From a virus, in IMG/VR virus record IMGVR_UViG_3300017991_000228, positions 1 through 37,437 of that record: DNA of 37,437 bases. One strand, written 5' to 3'. This document shows, one piece after another, positions 1 through 7,232 of this stretch. Under the pieces are notes generated by a model. It saw nothing but the letters and a program-made list of their open reading frames with translations. It searched no databases and was not told the DNA's origin. Each line of letters opens with the position of its first letter. Within the stretch, counting starts at the first letter, position 1. The position numbers were made by a program, and so were the translations under genes.

Positions 1-1452
1 CCCCGTGATCGTGACCTCGTGACCGCCTCCCGTGTACGCCTTGAAGCGCTCGCGCGAGTGCTTCGCGTTCCACCTATTGCCGGTGAGCATCGCGTGCTGC
101 TTCGGCTCGGTGTCCATGACATCGAAGACCCAGAACTCGTCCTTCAGCACCGCGCCGGTGGCCTCGTCGCGGACGACCCTCATGCCTCGGCCGATGCGTT
201 GCAGCGTGGCGATCTCCGACTTCCCGCCGCACGCGATCACCATCGATCGGACCTCGGGAATGTCGGTGCCAGTCTGGAACACGACCGAGCACACGATGAA
301 GTCGAGCGCACCTTCGCGGAGCCGCTTGATCGCGTCATCGCGCTGCGCGGTGGCCTTCTCGCCCCACACGAACTCGACGCGCAGCCCCGCCGCGGTGAGC
401 ATCTCCGTCAAGGTCTGCCCGTGCTTCTTCATCTTCACGAAGATCAGCCCCGGCGCGGGCGCAGCCTTGGCGAGTCGGACGACCAGCTCATTGCGAGATC
501 GGCTCTCGACGATGTTGGTCTTCTCGGCCTTCTGCCAGGTCTTCGCGTCTCCGCTCTGCTCGTGAGTGACCATGCGGATATGCGGGCGCGAGATGAAGCC
601 GCGGTCGATGAGCAGTTGCGTCTCGACCTTGTAGATGATCGACCCCGTCGATGCGATCGAGAAGAGCGACCGACGATCGCCACGCGCGAGCGGTGTGCCA
701 CTGACCCCGATCCGCCAGTACGCCGGGATCGCCTGCGACACGTTGTAGTAGGTGTCGGCTGGCAGCGTGTGGACCTCATCGATGATCATGCACCCGACCG
801 AGGCGAGGTAGTCGTGAACGACCGACTTCTTCATGGCCATCCGACGCGCGAGCGTTTGGAAGGTCGCCGCGGTGAAGCCATCGCGGGGGTTCATGTAGCC
901 GTCTCCTATGCGACCGGCTTCGAGCCCCGTGCGCTTCTCCCATCGCCGCGCCGCGTTGTGCATGAGATCGGCCTCGGGCGCGATGAAGAGAGTGTTTGTC
1001 AGGCCGAGGCGCATGGCGATGCCGCACGCGATCTCGGTCTTGCCACCACCCGTCGGCACGTCGAGGATGCCCCGCGTTCGAGACACCGCAGCATCGACGG
1101 CTTCGCGCTGGAAGTCGTAGAGCCACGGGCCGTCCGCCTTCATGAGATCGGCGGGGCAGCACTCGGGCCACTCCATCGGCTCGCACGGGCGAACCCGCTT
1201 GTCGAGCACACCTATGACGTGCCCGGCCTTCAGCCCGGCTCGCTTCACGCGACCGACCAGCCCCGCCGGGAAGGTATCGTCGAGCATGAGCAGCGAGATC
1301 TTCTTCGCTGCGTTCACCTTGACTGATCCATCTCGGCGGCGCGTGAACTTCGAGGTCTGATCCTCGAAGGACAGGTAGCCGTATAGCCACGCGCGCTCGT
1401 CATCGGTCGCTTGCGTTACGCGAGCGACCGTGTTCGTGATCTCGATCTGCAC
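1..1452 (-). CDS. Superfamily 2 DNA/RNA helicase, UvsW/DEVH type (3' end outside window)
   Basis: An ATP-dependent SF2 helicase, probably acting on phage replication or recombination intermediates like T4 UvsW. The 484 visible codons have no stop before the window edge, so the C terminus is missing. A FQREAV element (114-119) precedes Walker A PTGGGKTE (133-140). The DEVH box is at 225-228, motif III SGTP at 251-254 and motif VI QRIGRGMR at 418-425, so both RecA-like lobes are present. The N-terminal 110 residues resemble the substrate-recognition part seen in UvsW-like proteins, but I assign that only loosely. The GTG start directly follows the TAA of the upstream HTH gene and is in the same frame, with GGGAG about 10 bases upstream. 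It is the last visible gene of the leftward early operon. Restriction-type helicases share these motifs, but no nuclease domain is visible. Confidence 0.9.
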   Translation of the reverse strand, partial: MQIEITNTVARVTQATDDERAWLYGYLSFEDQTSKFTRRRDGSVKVNAAKKISLLMLDDTFPAGLVGRVKRAGLKAGHVIGVLDKRVRPCEPMEWPECCPADLMKADGPWLYDFQREAVDAAVSRTRGILDVPTGGGKTEIACGIAMRLGLTNTLFIAPEADLMHNAARRWEKRTGLEAGRIGDGYMNPRDGFTAATFQTLARRMAMKKSVVHDYLASVGCMIIDEVHTLPADTYYNVSQAIPAYWRIGVSGTPLARGDRRSLFSIASTGSIIYKVETQLLIDRGFISRPHIRMVTHEQSGDAKTWQKAEKTNIVESRSRNELVVRLAKAAPAPGLIFVKMKKHGQTLTEMLTAAGLRVEFVWGEKATAQRDDAIKRLREGALDFIVCSVVFQTGTDIPEVRSMVIACGGKSEIATLQRIGRGMRVVRDEATGAVLKDEFWVFDVMDTEPKQHAMLTGNRWNAKHSRERFKAYTGGGHEVTITG

Positions 1453-1731
1453 TTATGCCGGCTCCCGCGACTCTTCGGGCGGTGTCTCGAAGTAGACATC
1501 TTCCTGCGTCAGACCTCGAAGCTCGCACGCGTCGCGCCCGATGTGCCGAAGCACGGACGACCAACGCACATATCGACGGAAGCCATCGCGCAGCCCTTCG
1601 ACCTTCTCTTCGGCGAGCCATCGATAGAGCGTCTGATTCGTGCGCCCTACCTTGCGCGCGGCCTCCGAGACTAGGAGGAAGCCGCGCTTCCTCATCGTGG
1701 GATCGGTGATTGTTTCGTGTCCTGCTGTCAT
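1453..1731 (-). CDS. Small helix-turn-helix DNA-binding protein (MerR/excisionase-like)
   Basis: A 92-residue protein whose residues 18-65 (LLVSEAARKVGRTNQTLYRW and the following RRYVRWSSVLRHIG) look like a MerR or excisionase-type winged HTH: a recognition helix with a conserved TLYRW element, then an Arg-rich wing. Such proteins act as phage transcription regulators, excisionases or replication accessory factors. I cannot choose between these, and no integrase is visible to support an excisionase role. It lies between the ParB-like gene and the helicase, 12 bases from the former. Its TAA stop abuts the GTG of the helicase in the same frame, so the two products are separated by one stop codon. 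The acidic C-terminal tail (ETPPEESREPA) is unusual for a bare HTH and might contact a partner. Confidence 0.65.
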   Translation of the reverse strand: MTAGHETITDPTMRKRGFLLVSEAARKVGRTNQTLYRWLAEEKVEGLRDGFRRYVRWSSVLRHIGRDACELRGLTQEDVYFETPPEESREPA

Positions 1732-1743
1732 CGATCTGTTCTC

Positions 1744-2355
1744 CTATTCCCCGAGCGAGACGAGAGCGTGAGCGACCAGCTCCATGAGCTGCTGCGCCGG
1801 TGTCTCTTCGCCCGTCTTGATCAGTGCGTCCTTGACGTAGGCGCGGTCGGACTCGTTCTCGAACTTGATCGTGAGCGAGTACGTCTTCGGCTTCGGCGGC
1901 TGTGGCGGTGCCGCGTTCGCACCTTCGAGTTCGTCATCCATTGTGGGCGTGTCGAGCAGTGCATCGATCTCCCACGAAGCGAAGCCGGTGAGCGTGAGTT
2001 CCTCGGGCGTGTAGCCCTCGTCGATGAGCATCGAGAGCTGACGCCCGACCTCCGAGAGATCGAGTTCGCCTCGAAGCCGGTTCAGTGCGAGCCGCAGCAC
2101 TTCGGCGCGGTTGCGATCGGGCGCGACGACGGCAGGGATCTGCGAGAGCCCCACCGCGACCGCGGCCTTCGAGCGATGGACACCGTCCACGATGAGCAAG
2201 TCGCCCTTCTCTTCGACGACGAGGATCGGCTGTAGGAACCCGTCGGTCTTGATCGCTTTGCAGAGCGACTCAAACGCATGGGGCTCCATGACATTCGGGT
2301 TCGCCGTGGGCAGGTACTTGAGTTGAGAGGGGTCGATGTTGCGGATCTCGATCAT
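1744..2355 (-). CDS. ParB/sulfiredoxin-fold protein (ParB-like nuclease domain)
   Basis: A 203-residue protein with an N-terminal ParB/Srx-like domain. It has a LKYLPTANPN start, SLCKAIKTDGFLQPILV, then the conserved DGVHRSKAA motif (57-65) typical of the ParB nucleotide-binding pocket. The family includes CTP-dependent clamp proteins and phage nucleases. No ParA partner is visible, so a DNA-processing or regulatory role is more likely than partition. Residues after about 150 form a proline-rich linker followed by a conserved-looking alpha/beta tail. I chose the ATG at 2355 because it overlaps the TGA of the sigma-like gene (ATGA) and has GGAAGGA 8 bases upstream. An in-frame extension to 2382 would run into that gene. 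Confidence 0.75.
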   Translation of the reverse strand: MIEIRNIDPSQLKYLPTANPNVMEPHAFESLCKAIKTDGFLQPILVVEEKGDLLIVDGVHRSKAAVAVGLSQIPAVVAPDRNRAEVLRLALNRLRGELDLSEVGRQLSMLIDEGYTPEELTLTGFASWEIDALLDTPTMDDELEGANAAPPQPPKPKTYSLTIKFENESDRAYVKDALIKTGEETPAQQLMELVAHALVSLGE

Positions 2356-2912
2356 GCGAGCAGTCCTTCCGATGCCATGCACGCTAGCACCCGATCTTCA
2401 CGGATCGCTTTCTTCATGCGCTTGACGCAGTAGTACAACCGCTTCGTCCGATCGCTATCGCCCTCGGCCTGCTCGGCCACCGTAGTGAGGTCGAGGCAGA
2501 TGGCGAGGGCAAGCTGCCCCTCGGGCACTCTGTCAGCGAGCACTTTCAGCCTCTCGCGGATCTGCGTGCGGTAGACGAGATCATCGTAGTCGAGCGGGTC
2601 GTCTCCGACGTGCGCACTCGTGAGCCGGACCTTCCGAAGATTGCGGAGCTTCGGCACTTCGTCGTTCGACCGAGTGCCCGCGGGCATCATCGCGCGAGTG
2701 AGTCGATCGCCGCACTTCCGCCAGCACGCGCCGTACAGGTAGCCGGCGAAGGTGCCCTTGCTCGGGCTGTAGTTCCGCTGCGCGCGGTGCATGATCTCGA
2801 CCGCATCCTGATAGATGTCGGCGTAATCGTAGGTGACCCCGCGTGCGAGCCAGGCGCGCGCGACGACATCGGCAACCTTGTGTTGGATCTCGGGCGTGAG
2901 CGCGGGCGTCAT
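2352..2912 (-). CDS. Sigma-70 region 2-like protein
   Basis: A 186-residue protein. Residues from about 27 to 75 (DYADIYQDAVEIMHRAQRNY, then SPSKGTFAGYLYGACWRKCGDRL) match the layout of sigma-70 region 2: a DxxQ/D-type core-binding helix, an FxPSKGTF turn, and a Tyr/Trp-containing helix that in sigma factors contacts the -10 element. A possible region-4-like helical segment (VPEGQLALAICLDLTTVAEQ and onward) follows. It may be a phage sigma-like factor redirecting host RNA polymerase to phage promoters, a role that would fit the repeated promoter motif in this window. The start at 2912 has a strong GGAGGT SD 6 bases upstream, and longer in-frame extensions would run antisense through neighbouring coding sequence. 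It overlaps the small membrane ORF upstream and the ParB-like gene downstream by 4 bases each. The sigma assignment rests on pattern only. Confidence 0.55.
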   Translation of the reverse strand: MTPALTPEIQHKVADVVARAWLARGVTYDYADIYQDAVEIMHRAQRNYSPSKGTFAGYLYGACWRKCGDRLTRAMMPAGTRSNDEVPKLRNLRKVRLTSAHVGDDPLDYDDLVYRTQIRERLKVLADRVPEGQLALAICLDLTTVAEQAEGDSDRTKRLYYCVKRMKKAIREDRVLACMASEGLLA

Positions 2913-3019
2913 CGCAGACCTCCGAAGCGGGCGCGGAGCCACGCGAACGCCGAGGCAAAGAAGGCCGCCCCGCCCAGCAGGGCGATCTCGAACACTCCAC
3001 CGCAAGCGCAGGCCAGCAT
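2909..3019 (-). CDS. 36-residue predicted membrane peptide
   Basis: A very short ORF filling the gap between the 282-aa gene and the sigma-like gene. The product begins MLACACGGVFEIALLGGAAF and ends in FASAFAWLRARFGGLR: a Cys-containing N terminus, one hydrophobic helix (about residues 9-27) and an Arg-rich C terminus, so a single-span membrane peptide is predicted. Its ATG overlaps the upstream TGA (TGATG) and its TGA overlaps the downstream ATG (ATGA). This translational-coupling pattern is the main reason to believe it is real. No function can be assigned. The C-terminal codons also contain the SD of the sigma-like gene. Confidence 0.55.
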   Translation of the reverse strand: MLACACGGVFEIALLGGAAFFASAFAWLRARFGGLR

Positions 3020-3867
3020 CACGCGACCTCGCTTTCGGCCTCGATCGTGAGCGCAGCCGAGACCGCGTTCGCCTTCTGCTCTTCGATCTGCGAGCGCAGT
3101 GCGTCGAGCTTCCCTTCAGCCGCAGCACCGAGCAGCTTCTCGAAACGAGCGACCTTGTCGAGATAGGCCATCGCCTGCTCGGCTCGACCACGAAGCGCAC
3201 GGGCACCGAGATCGCCGTCCGTGAGATCGGCATCGAGCTGCTCCGAGAACTGGACGCACTCTTCGATCAAGGCTTCGAGCACCGCGTCGAGCGCCTCGTC
3301 GGAGTTCATCGCGGGGACGAGATGAACCGAGCAGTCGCTCGCGGAGTGAAGAGCATCGGCCCGCTTGCGCCACTCGTCGATCGCGTGGCGCGGGATGAAG
3401 TAGACCCCGCCGGTGTCTCGCAGCGAGAGCGCGTCGCACTCGCGGGCTTGATCGATGAGCCAGGACGAGATGTCCGTCGAGGCTACGTGGAAGACGTGGT
3501 GCCAGAATCGTTCGGTGAGCATCTCGGCCATGTCCTCGTTCGAGAACTTCGGCGTGCCCCCGATGGTGAGCCGCGCGTCGAGGATCACGTCGAAGCGCGG
3601 GCCCTCGTCGGTCGTGACCTGCTCGACGAGGTAGAGCCCGCCGTCCTTCCCCTTCCCCGCACGCATGAACACCGACCCCTTGGCGCACTCCTTCAGCGTG
3701 CGCCGGAGAGCGCGGCGAGGCGTGGGCAGTGGCAGCCGGTGCTCGGGTGCGATGCCGGCGTCGGTGAGTGCGTTGTTGAGATCGTCTCCGTTCACATCTC
3801 CGGTTAGCCGCCAGTAAACGATCGCGCCTGCGAGATCTTCGTTGCTTGAGTCGATTGCGATGATCAT
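3019..3867 (-). CDS. Phage protein of unknown function, 282 aa (possibly DUF6744-like)
   Basis: A soluble 282-residue protein starting MIIAIDSSNEDLAGAIVYWR. The opening LAGAIVYWRLTGDVNGDDLNNALTDAGI, then PTPRRALRRTLKEC and a beta-rich central part, reminds me of a phage family annotated DUF6744. That is recollection of pattern, not a search result. The C-terminal 100 residues are helical and probably coiled (SEQLDADL to KLDALRSQIEEQKANAVSAA). No catalytic motif is evident. The start at 3867 is preceded by AGAAG and by a CACCGACACAAGGA leader also found before several rightward genes. It is the second gene of the leftward operon, after a 112-base spacer that holds two hairpins. Confidence 0.75.
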   Translation of the reverse strand: MIIAIDSSNEDLAGAIVYWRLTGDVNGDDLNNALTDAGIAPEHRLPLPTPRRALRRTLKECAKGSVFMRAGKGKDGGLYLVEQVTTDEGPRFDVILDARLTIGGTPKFSNEDMAEMLTERFWHHVFHVASTDISSWLIDQARECDALSLRDTGGVYFIPRHAIDEWRKRADALHSASDCSVHLVPAMNSDEALDAVLEALIEECVQFSEQLDADLTDGDLGARALRGRAEQAMAYLDKVARFEKLLGAAAEGKLDALRSQIEEQKANAVSAALTIEAESEVA

Positions 3868-3918
3868 CTTCTTCTGTCCTTGTGTCGGTGGTTTCGGTTG
3901 GTAGCGAGTGCTCGGACT

Positions 3919-3975
3919 CGCAGTGAAGGGGGCGACCGAGGTCGACTCCTTCACTGCGCCCCCGAGCGGGGGCGC
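3919..3975 (-). terminator. Two overlapping GC-rich hairpins between the first two leftward genes
   Basis: An 11-bp perfect inverted repeat, CGCAGTGAAGG (3919-3929) with CCTTCACTGCG (3948-3958), has a smaller CGACC/GGTCG stem inside its loop. It overlaps a second hairpin, GCGCCCCC (3956-3963) with GGGGGCGC (3968-3975). They share 3956-3958, so they are mutually exclusive over their last bases. No U-tract follows on either strand. A partial terminator, attenuator or mRNA-stabilising structure between the HTH gene and the 282-aa gene is possible. Confidence 0.4.
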
Positions 3976-3979
3976 TGAC

Positions 3980-4576
3980 CTAGCCGTCCTGACGGACCTC
4001 CAGATCGCGGCGGGCCACGAAGAGCCGGGCACCGTCATCGTCCTCGACGAGCACATGGGCATCACGAGCGCCGACCACTTTGAGATGGTCGGGCGAGGAC
4101 GTGACCCCCTTGTAGTCGTCCGCGTGCTTCGCCTTCACGCGGACGATCATCCCCTCGGCCAGCTCGACCCGGCCGCCAGTGCGCTTCGTGGCCATGACCG
4201 ACTCGGGCAGCTCGTCGTACAGATCGGCCGCGGTCGTGAGCCCTTCGATCACGCCTTCGAGGGTGGCGATCAGATCTCCGACCGGACCATCCTCGGCGTC
4301 GTTCTTCTGCCACTTCGAGAGCAGCTCGAAGTCGGTCGTGAACTGCGTGGCCTTCTTGCGGAGAGCGGCGGCACGCACTGCGTTCCGCGAGGGGGCGACC
4401 CCTCCGTTCTCCTTCTTCCGGCGGATGCCTTGGACGAGGGAGCGAGAGCACCCGTGCTTCTCGCTGATCTCGGCGACGCTCATGCCCGCGTCGAGGTCCG
4501 CGGCGATCTGCTCTCGATCGTACTTGCCGCGCGTGGTGGTCTCGGAGTCGGTGGTGCTTTGGGTGTCGGTGTTCAT
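3980..4576 (-). CDS. Helix-turn-helix protein, first gene of the leftward operon
   Basis: A 198-residue protein. After a Thr/Ser-rich start, residues 20-54 (DREQIAADLDAGMSVAEISE, then KHGCSRSLVQGIRRKK) form a clear HTH of the transposase/Hin-like class, with recognition helix SRSLVQGIRRKK. The rest has a helical middle (TTDFELLSKWQKN to TTAADLYDELPESV) and a small beta-rich C-terminal part (GGRVELAEGMIVRVKAKH to LVEDDDGARLFVARRDLEV) that looks like an SH3/KOW-like barrel. It is probably a regulator or DNA organiser. The start at 4576 has AAGGAGAA 8 bases upstream. An upstream in-frame extension to 4789 would cross the promoter and is rejected. Being first after the promoter and next to the divergent control region suggests an early regulatory role. 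Confidence 0.7.
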   Translation of the reverse strand: MNTDTQSTTDSETTTRGKYDREQIAADLDAGMSVAEISEKHGCSRSLVQGIRRKKENGGVAPSRNAVRAAALRKKATQFTTDFELLSKWQKNDAEDGPVGDLIATLEGVIEGLTTAADLYDELPESVMATKRTGGRVELAEGMIVRVKAKHADDYKGVTSSPDHLKVVGARDAHVLVEDDDGARLFVARRDLEVRQDG

Positions 4577-4634
4577 CTTGCGTTTCTCCTTGGGGCCAGC
4601 CTGGGTTCGTTCGGCGGCTAGACCCCGCGAGTCA

Positions 4635-4664
4635 AGTATACCACGGGTGCCACGGGATGCACAA
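4635..4664 (-). promoter_or_regulatory. Sigma70-like promoter with extended -10 for the leftward operon
   Basis: On the minus strand, -35 TTGTGC (4664-4659) is followed by an 18-bp spacer and -10 TATACT (4640-4635), with a TG one base before the -10 (extended -10). Predicted transcription starts near 4628, about 50 bases before the HTH start codon. The same -35, the adjacent ATCCCGT and the same 18-bp spacing recur in the promoter at 8123-8152. Confidence 0.7.
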
Positions 4665-4796
4665 CAAGAAAGTTGCGACCCCGCCCTACCTCGCACAGCC
4701 CGCAAGGGCGGCCGCTCGGACCGACCCCCGCGGGGTTCGCAGATCGAGCAGATAGCGGGTGATAGGGCACGATCTTCACTTTTCGGCATTTAGGTG

Positions 4797-4825
4797 TTGC
4801 ACGGGATGCACGACTAGGGCATCCT
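4797..4825 (+). promoter_or_regulatory. Possible rightward promoter or operator containing a GTGCATCCCGTG element
   Basis: TTGCAC (4797-4802) could be a -35, but 17 bases on there is only CATCCT (4820-4825), a poor -10. The stretch 4797-4811 is the reverse complement of GTGCATCCCGTGCAA, the same core as in both clear phage promoters but without a recognisable -10 on the minus strand. It may be a binding site for a regulator rather than a promoter. Some promoter for the genes from 4876 is expected here. Confidence 0.35.
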
Positions 4826-4875
4826 CTCTTTGGGTCGGACGCACCGACCCCCAGCACCCGAAAGGAACCGACGCC

Positions 4876-5145
4876 ATGATCACCCCCACCACCCCCGCCG
4901 CCGTCATCGAGACCCTTCGCCAGATTCAGGGCCAGTACGCCAAGGTCCACAAGGCCGCGTTCTCGGCCGCGCCCGTCGCCCTCAACGACGCGCACGTCGA
5001 GATGGAGCCGGAAGAGACTATCGCCGCGGCCAAGATGATCGCCCGCATCGCCGCCAAGATGATCGAGGACGTGGCCGAGTGCGCCGGTGACGACGAGCTC
5101 TTCGACATCGCCGAGCGTCTCACTGACGAGGTCGCCACTTGGTAG
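4876..5145 (+). CDS. Small acidic helical protein of unknown function (89 aa)
   Basis: An 89-residue product of the first rightward gene, starting MITPTTPAAVIETLRQIQGQ. It is almost wholly helical, with heptad-like AAKMIARIAAKMIEDVAE and an acidic end (DDELFDIAERLTDEVATW). No motif of known function is recognised. The ATG at 4876 follows GAAAGGAACC in a leader (CACCGACCCCC, then CCCGAAAGGAACCGA) that is repeated before the next gene, so I prefer it over an in-frame extension to 4759 that would start inside the control region. Confidence 0.65.
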   Translation: MITPTTPAAVIETLRQIQGQYAKVHKAAFSAAPVALNDAHVEMEPEETIAAAKMIARIAAKMIEDVAECAGDDELFDIAERLTDEVATW

Positions 5146-5201
5146 GGCGACGGCGCAACACCACCACCACCGACCCCCGAGTACCCGAAAGGAACCGATC
5201 G

Positions 5202-5663
5202 ATGGCCTACACCCGCACCGTCAAGACCCCCGACACCTTCGGCATGATGAGGCGCACCGCGGCGAAGCACCGCGCGCGAGCGAAAGGCACGATCGCCGCC
5301 GAGGAAGGCCGCCACGCGGGCGGGCCGTGCCCCGCGGTGGCCCTCGCCACCCTTGCGGGCAAGACCTACGGATGGGCCTTCGCCTTCCTCAACCGCGAGA
5401 CCGGCTACACCGGCCGCGGTGAGTTCCGCGGGCCTCTCGACCGCGCGGCGACCAAGGTCTTCGGCCCCGGCCGGAAGCTGACCCCCTCGGGCACATGCGA
5501 GTCGGTCGCGCTCCGCCTCGGGCGCGAGGCCAACGGCTTCATGTACTGCGCCGGCCACGTCATGCCGATCCGCAACGGTCGGCTGCTGAACGCGAGCGCG
5601 AAGCACCGCCGCAAGCGATGCGAGGGCATCACCCTCTTCGAGATCGTCGAGGTCCGCGAGTAG
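5202..5663 (+). CDS. Unknown basic protein, 153 aa
   Basis: A 153-residue basic protein: MAYTRTVKTPDTFGMMRRTA, then an Arg/Lys-rich helix, a Gly/Pro/Cys stretch and a beta-rich half (TYGWAFAFLNRETGYTGRGE, FMYCAGHVMPIRNGRLL), ending KRCEGITLFEIVEVRE. Its Cys and His residues (GPC, CES, YCAGH, KRCEG) are not in a standard zinc-binding spacing. A nucleic-acid-binding early protein is possible but unproven. The ATG at 5202 follows CGAAAGGAACCGATCG in a near-copy of the leader of the previous gene. An in-frame extension to 5139 would overlap that gene and is less likely. Confidence 0.65.
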   Translation: MAYTRTVKTPDTFGMMRRTAAKHRARAKGTIAAEEGRHAGGPCPAVALATLAGKTYGWAFAFLNRETGYTGRGEFRGPLDRAATKVFGPGRKLTPSGTCESVALRLGREANGFMYCAGHVMPIRNGRLLNASAKHRRKRCEGITLFEIVEVRE

Positions 5664-5692
5664 CGGCCCGCACCATGAAAGGAGACCGAGCC

Positions 5693-6022
5693 ATGAACAC
5701 CGAGATCGACTTCACTGCCATCGTCCGCTCACGGGTGCCCCACGGGGCCCGAGCGCTCCGCCTGAACCTCGTGTGCCTGACGACCGAGCTGCTGTGGCTC
5801 GCGCCCTGCCGCGAGGCGTGGGCGATCTGGGTCGGCCCTCATCTCGTCGGAGTGCTCGCGCGAAGCGAGCAGGGCTGGTCGTGGTCCCTCGGGACCGCGT
5901 GCCCGACCGGCGTGCTCGCAGCGGCCCACCGCGAGACCGCGATCACTCGCATGGCCCTCGCTACCGAGGCGCGTGCCCTTGATCTTCGTATCCAAACCGC
6001 AACCGAATCGGGGAATGTCTAG
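5693..6022 (+). CDS. Unknown small protein, 109 aa
   Basis: A 109-residue protein starting MNTEIDFTAIVRSRVPHGAR. It has a Trp-rich central sheet (ELLWLAPCREAWAIWVGPHL, WSWSLGTACPTG) and a C-terminal helix. No known motif is recognised. The ATG at 5693 has AAAGGAGA about 8 bases upstream. An ATG at 5674 in the same frame (MKGDRAMNTEI) contains that SD within its coding sequence and is less likely. It sits between the small unknown genes and the AAA+ gene, 41 bases before the latter. Confidence 0.6.
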   Translation: MNTEIDFTAIVRSRVPHGARALRLNLVCLTTELLWLAPCREAWAIWVGPHLVGVLARSEQGWSWSLGTACPTGVLAAAHRETAITRMALATEARALDLRIQTATESGNV

Positions 6023-6063
6023 CGACACCCTCGAACCCACCGACACAAAGGAGAACCGACACC

Positions 6064-7230
6064 ATGAACACGATCCACGCTCTTCAGACCATCATGTGCT
6101 CGCCCGGTATCGCTGGCCGTCGAGGGCTGCGCGCCCTGTTTTGGGGCAAGCCCGGCGTCGGCAAGACCGCTCTCATCGAATCGCTCTGCGAGTCAATGGG
6201 CGCACTGCTGATCACGATCATCGCCAGCATCCGCGAGCCCGCCGACTTCCTCGGGTTGCCAATGCCCGACGGGAAGGGCGGGGTTATCTATGCCGCGCCC
6301 GGCTGGGCTCGCCGTGCGAACGAGGCGGCCTCGAAGGGAAAGCTCGTCGTGGTCTTCGTCGATGAGATCACGACCTGCGCTCCAGCGGTTCAGGCCGCAC
6401 TGCTCCGCGTGGTCAACGAAGGCTACGTCGGGGACGTGAAGCTACACGACAACGTGGTCTTCATCGCGGCTGCCAACCCGCCCGAGATCGCGGCGGGCGG
6501 CTACGATCTCTCCCCGCCGATGGCGAACCGATGGATGCACATTGACTGGGCCGACCCCACGGCCGCCGAGTGGAGCGAGGGCATCTTGTCGGACTGGGCC
6601 GACACTCTCAACGTGGAGAAGGCCGAGGTCACGATCGCTCGAATCGAGCAGCGCCATCCGGTCACGCTGGCGAAGGCGAAGGGGCTGGTGACCGGGTTCC
6701 TCCGCTCGAACTCGCAGCACTTGATCACACTCCCCGATGGCGGAGATCCGAACGCGAGCCGAGCGTGGCCTTCGCTGCGAACGTGGGAGCTGGCGATCAA
6801 GGTCATCGCCGGTGCCGAGGCGAACGGCCTCGCGGAAGAGACGGTCGATGTGCTGCTCGAAGGCTGCGTCGGTCGCGGTGTTGCGGGTGAGCTGCGCCAG
6901 TACCAGGCGTCGGCCGATCTCCCCGATCCCGCGAAGCTGCTCGATGCCTCGACTCCCTCGAAGGTCTGGAAGCACAACCCCGAGCGGCCCGACATCACCG
7001 CGGCGGTGCTGAACTCCTGCGCCGCACTGGTCACGCCGAAGAAGGCCGAGAAGCGTGCCGAGCGTGGTGACGCGTTGTGGCAGATCATCGGGGCGGTCAC
7101 GAAGGATGCGGGCGATCTCGCGGTCACTTCAGGTCGAGCCATCGCTCGCGCCGGCCACAACCGCAGTGCCACCGCGCGCAAGGTCATGGTCAAGATGGGC
7201 CCGGTCATGCAAGCGATGGGAGAGATCTGA
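6064..7230 (+). CDS. MoxR-family AAA+ ATPase
   Basis: A 388-residue AAA+ ATPase. Walker A GKPGVGKT is at 28-35, Walker B VVVFVDEI at 95-102, sensor 1 FIAAANP at 133-139, and an NR pair after PPMAN (154-156) marks the region of the arginine finger. The short N terminus, the DFLGLP element after motif I (where MoxR proteins have DLxG), and LLRVVNEG after Walker B place it in the MoxR clade. MoxR ATPases work as chaperone-like remodelers paired with a VWA protein that selects the target. Such a partner is encoded two genes downstream (8170-9507). The C-terminal 180 residues are helical and include a winged-lid-like part. It is cytoplasmic, and AAAGGAG precedes the ATG. Confidence 0.88.
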   Translation: MNTIHALQTIMCSPGIAGRRGLRALFWGKPGVGKTALIESLCESMGALLITIIASIREPADFLGLPMPDGKGGVIYAAPGWARRANEAASKGKLVVVFVDEITTCAPAVQAALLRVVNEGYVGDVKLHDNVVFIAAANPPEIAAGGYDLSPPMANRWMHIDWADPTAAEWSEGILSDWADTLNVEKAEVTIARIEQRHPVTLAKAKGLVTGFLRSNSQHLITLPDGGDPNASRAWPSLRTWELAIKVIAGAEANGLAEETVDVLLEGCVGRGVAGELRQYQASADLPDPAKLLDASTPSKVWKHNPERPDITAAVLNSCAALVTPKKAEKRAERGDALWQIIGAVTKDAGDLAVTSGRAIARAGHNRSATARKVMVKMGPVMQAMGEI

Positions 7231-7232
7231 TC

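Larger units (their letters stand above)
4577..4875. other. Divergent intergenic control region
   Basis: About 300 bases without a credible gene separate the leftward and rightward operons. It holds the leftward promoter (4635-4664), a second copy of the GTGCATCCCGTG element (4797-4811), a CCCCGCGGGG palindrome near 4730, AT-richer patches such as CTTTTCGGCATTTAGG near 4781, and the 5' leader of the first rightward gene (from about 4842). This is where early-gene control is expected. No iteron cluster that would mark an origin is seen. Confidence 0.7.

Noticed and set aside
19-1326. A long open plus-strand frame opposite the helicase
   Set aside because: The minus-strand frame has complete SF2 helicase motifs. 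The plus-strand product is Arg/His-rich with no motif, a GC-bias shadow.
4797-4830. A second minus-strand promoter at the third GTGCATCCCGTG element
   Set aside because: Eighteen bases after the expected -35 the sequence reads ATGCCG, not a -10, so it was listed as a possible operator instead.
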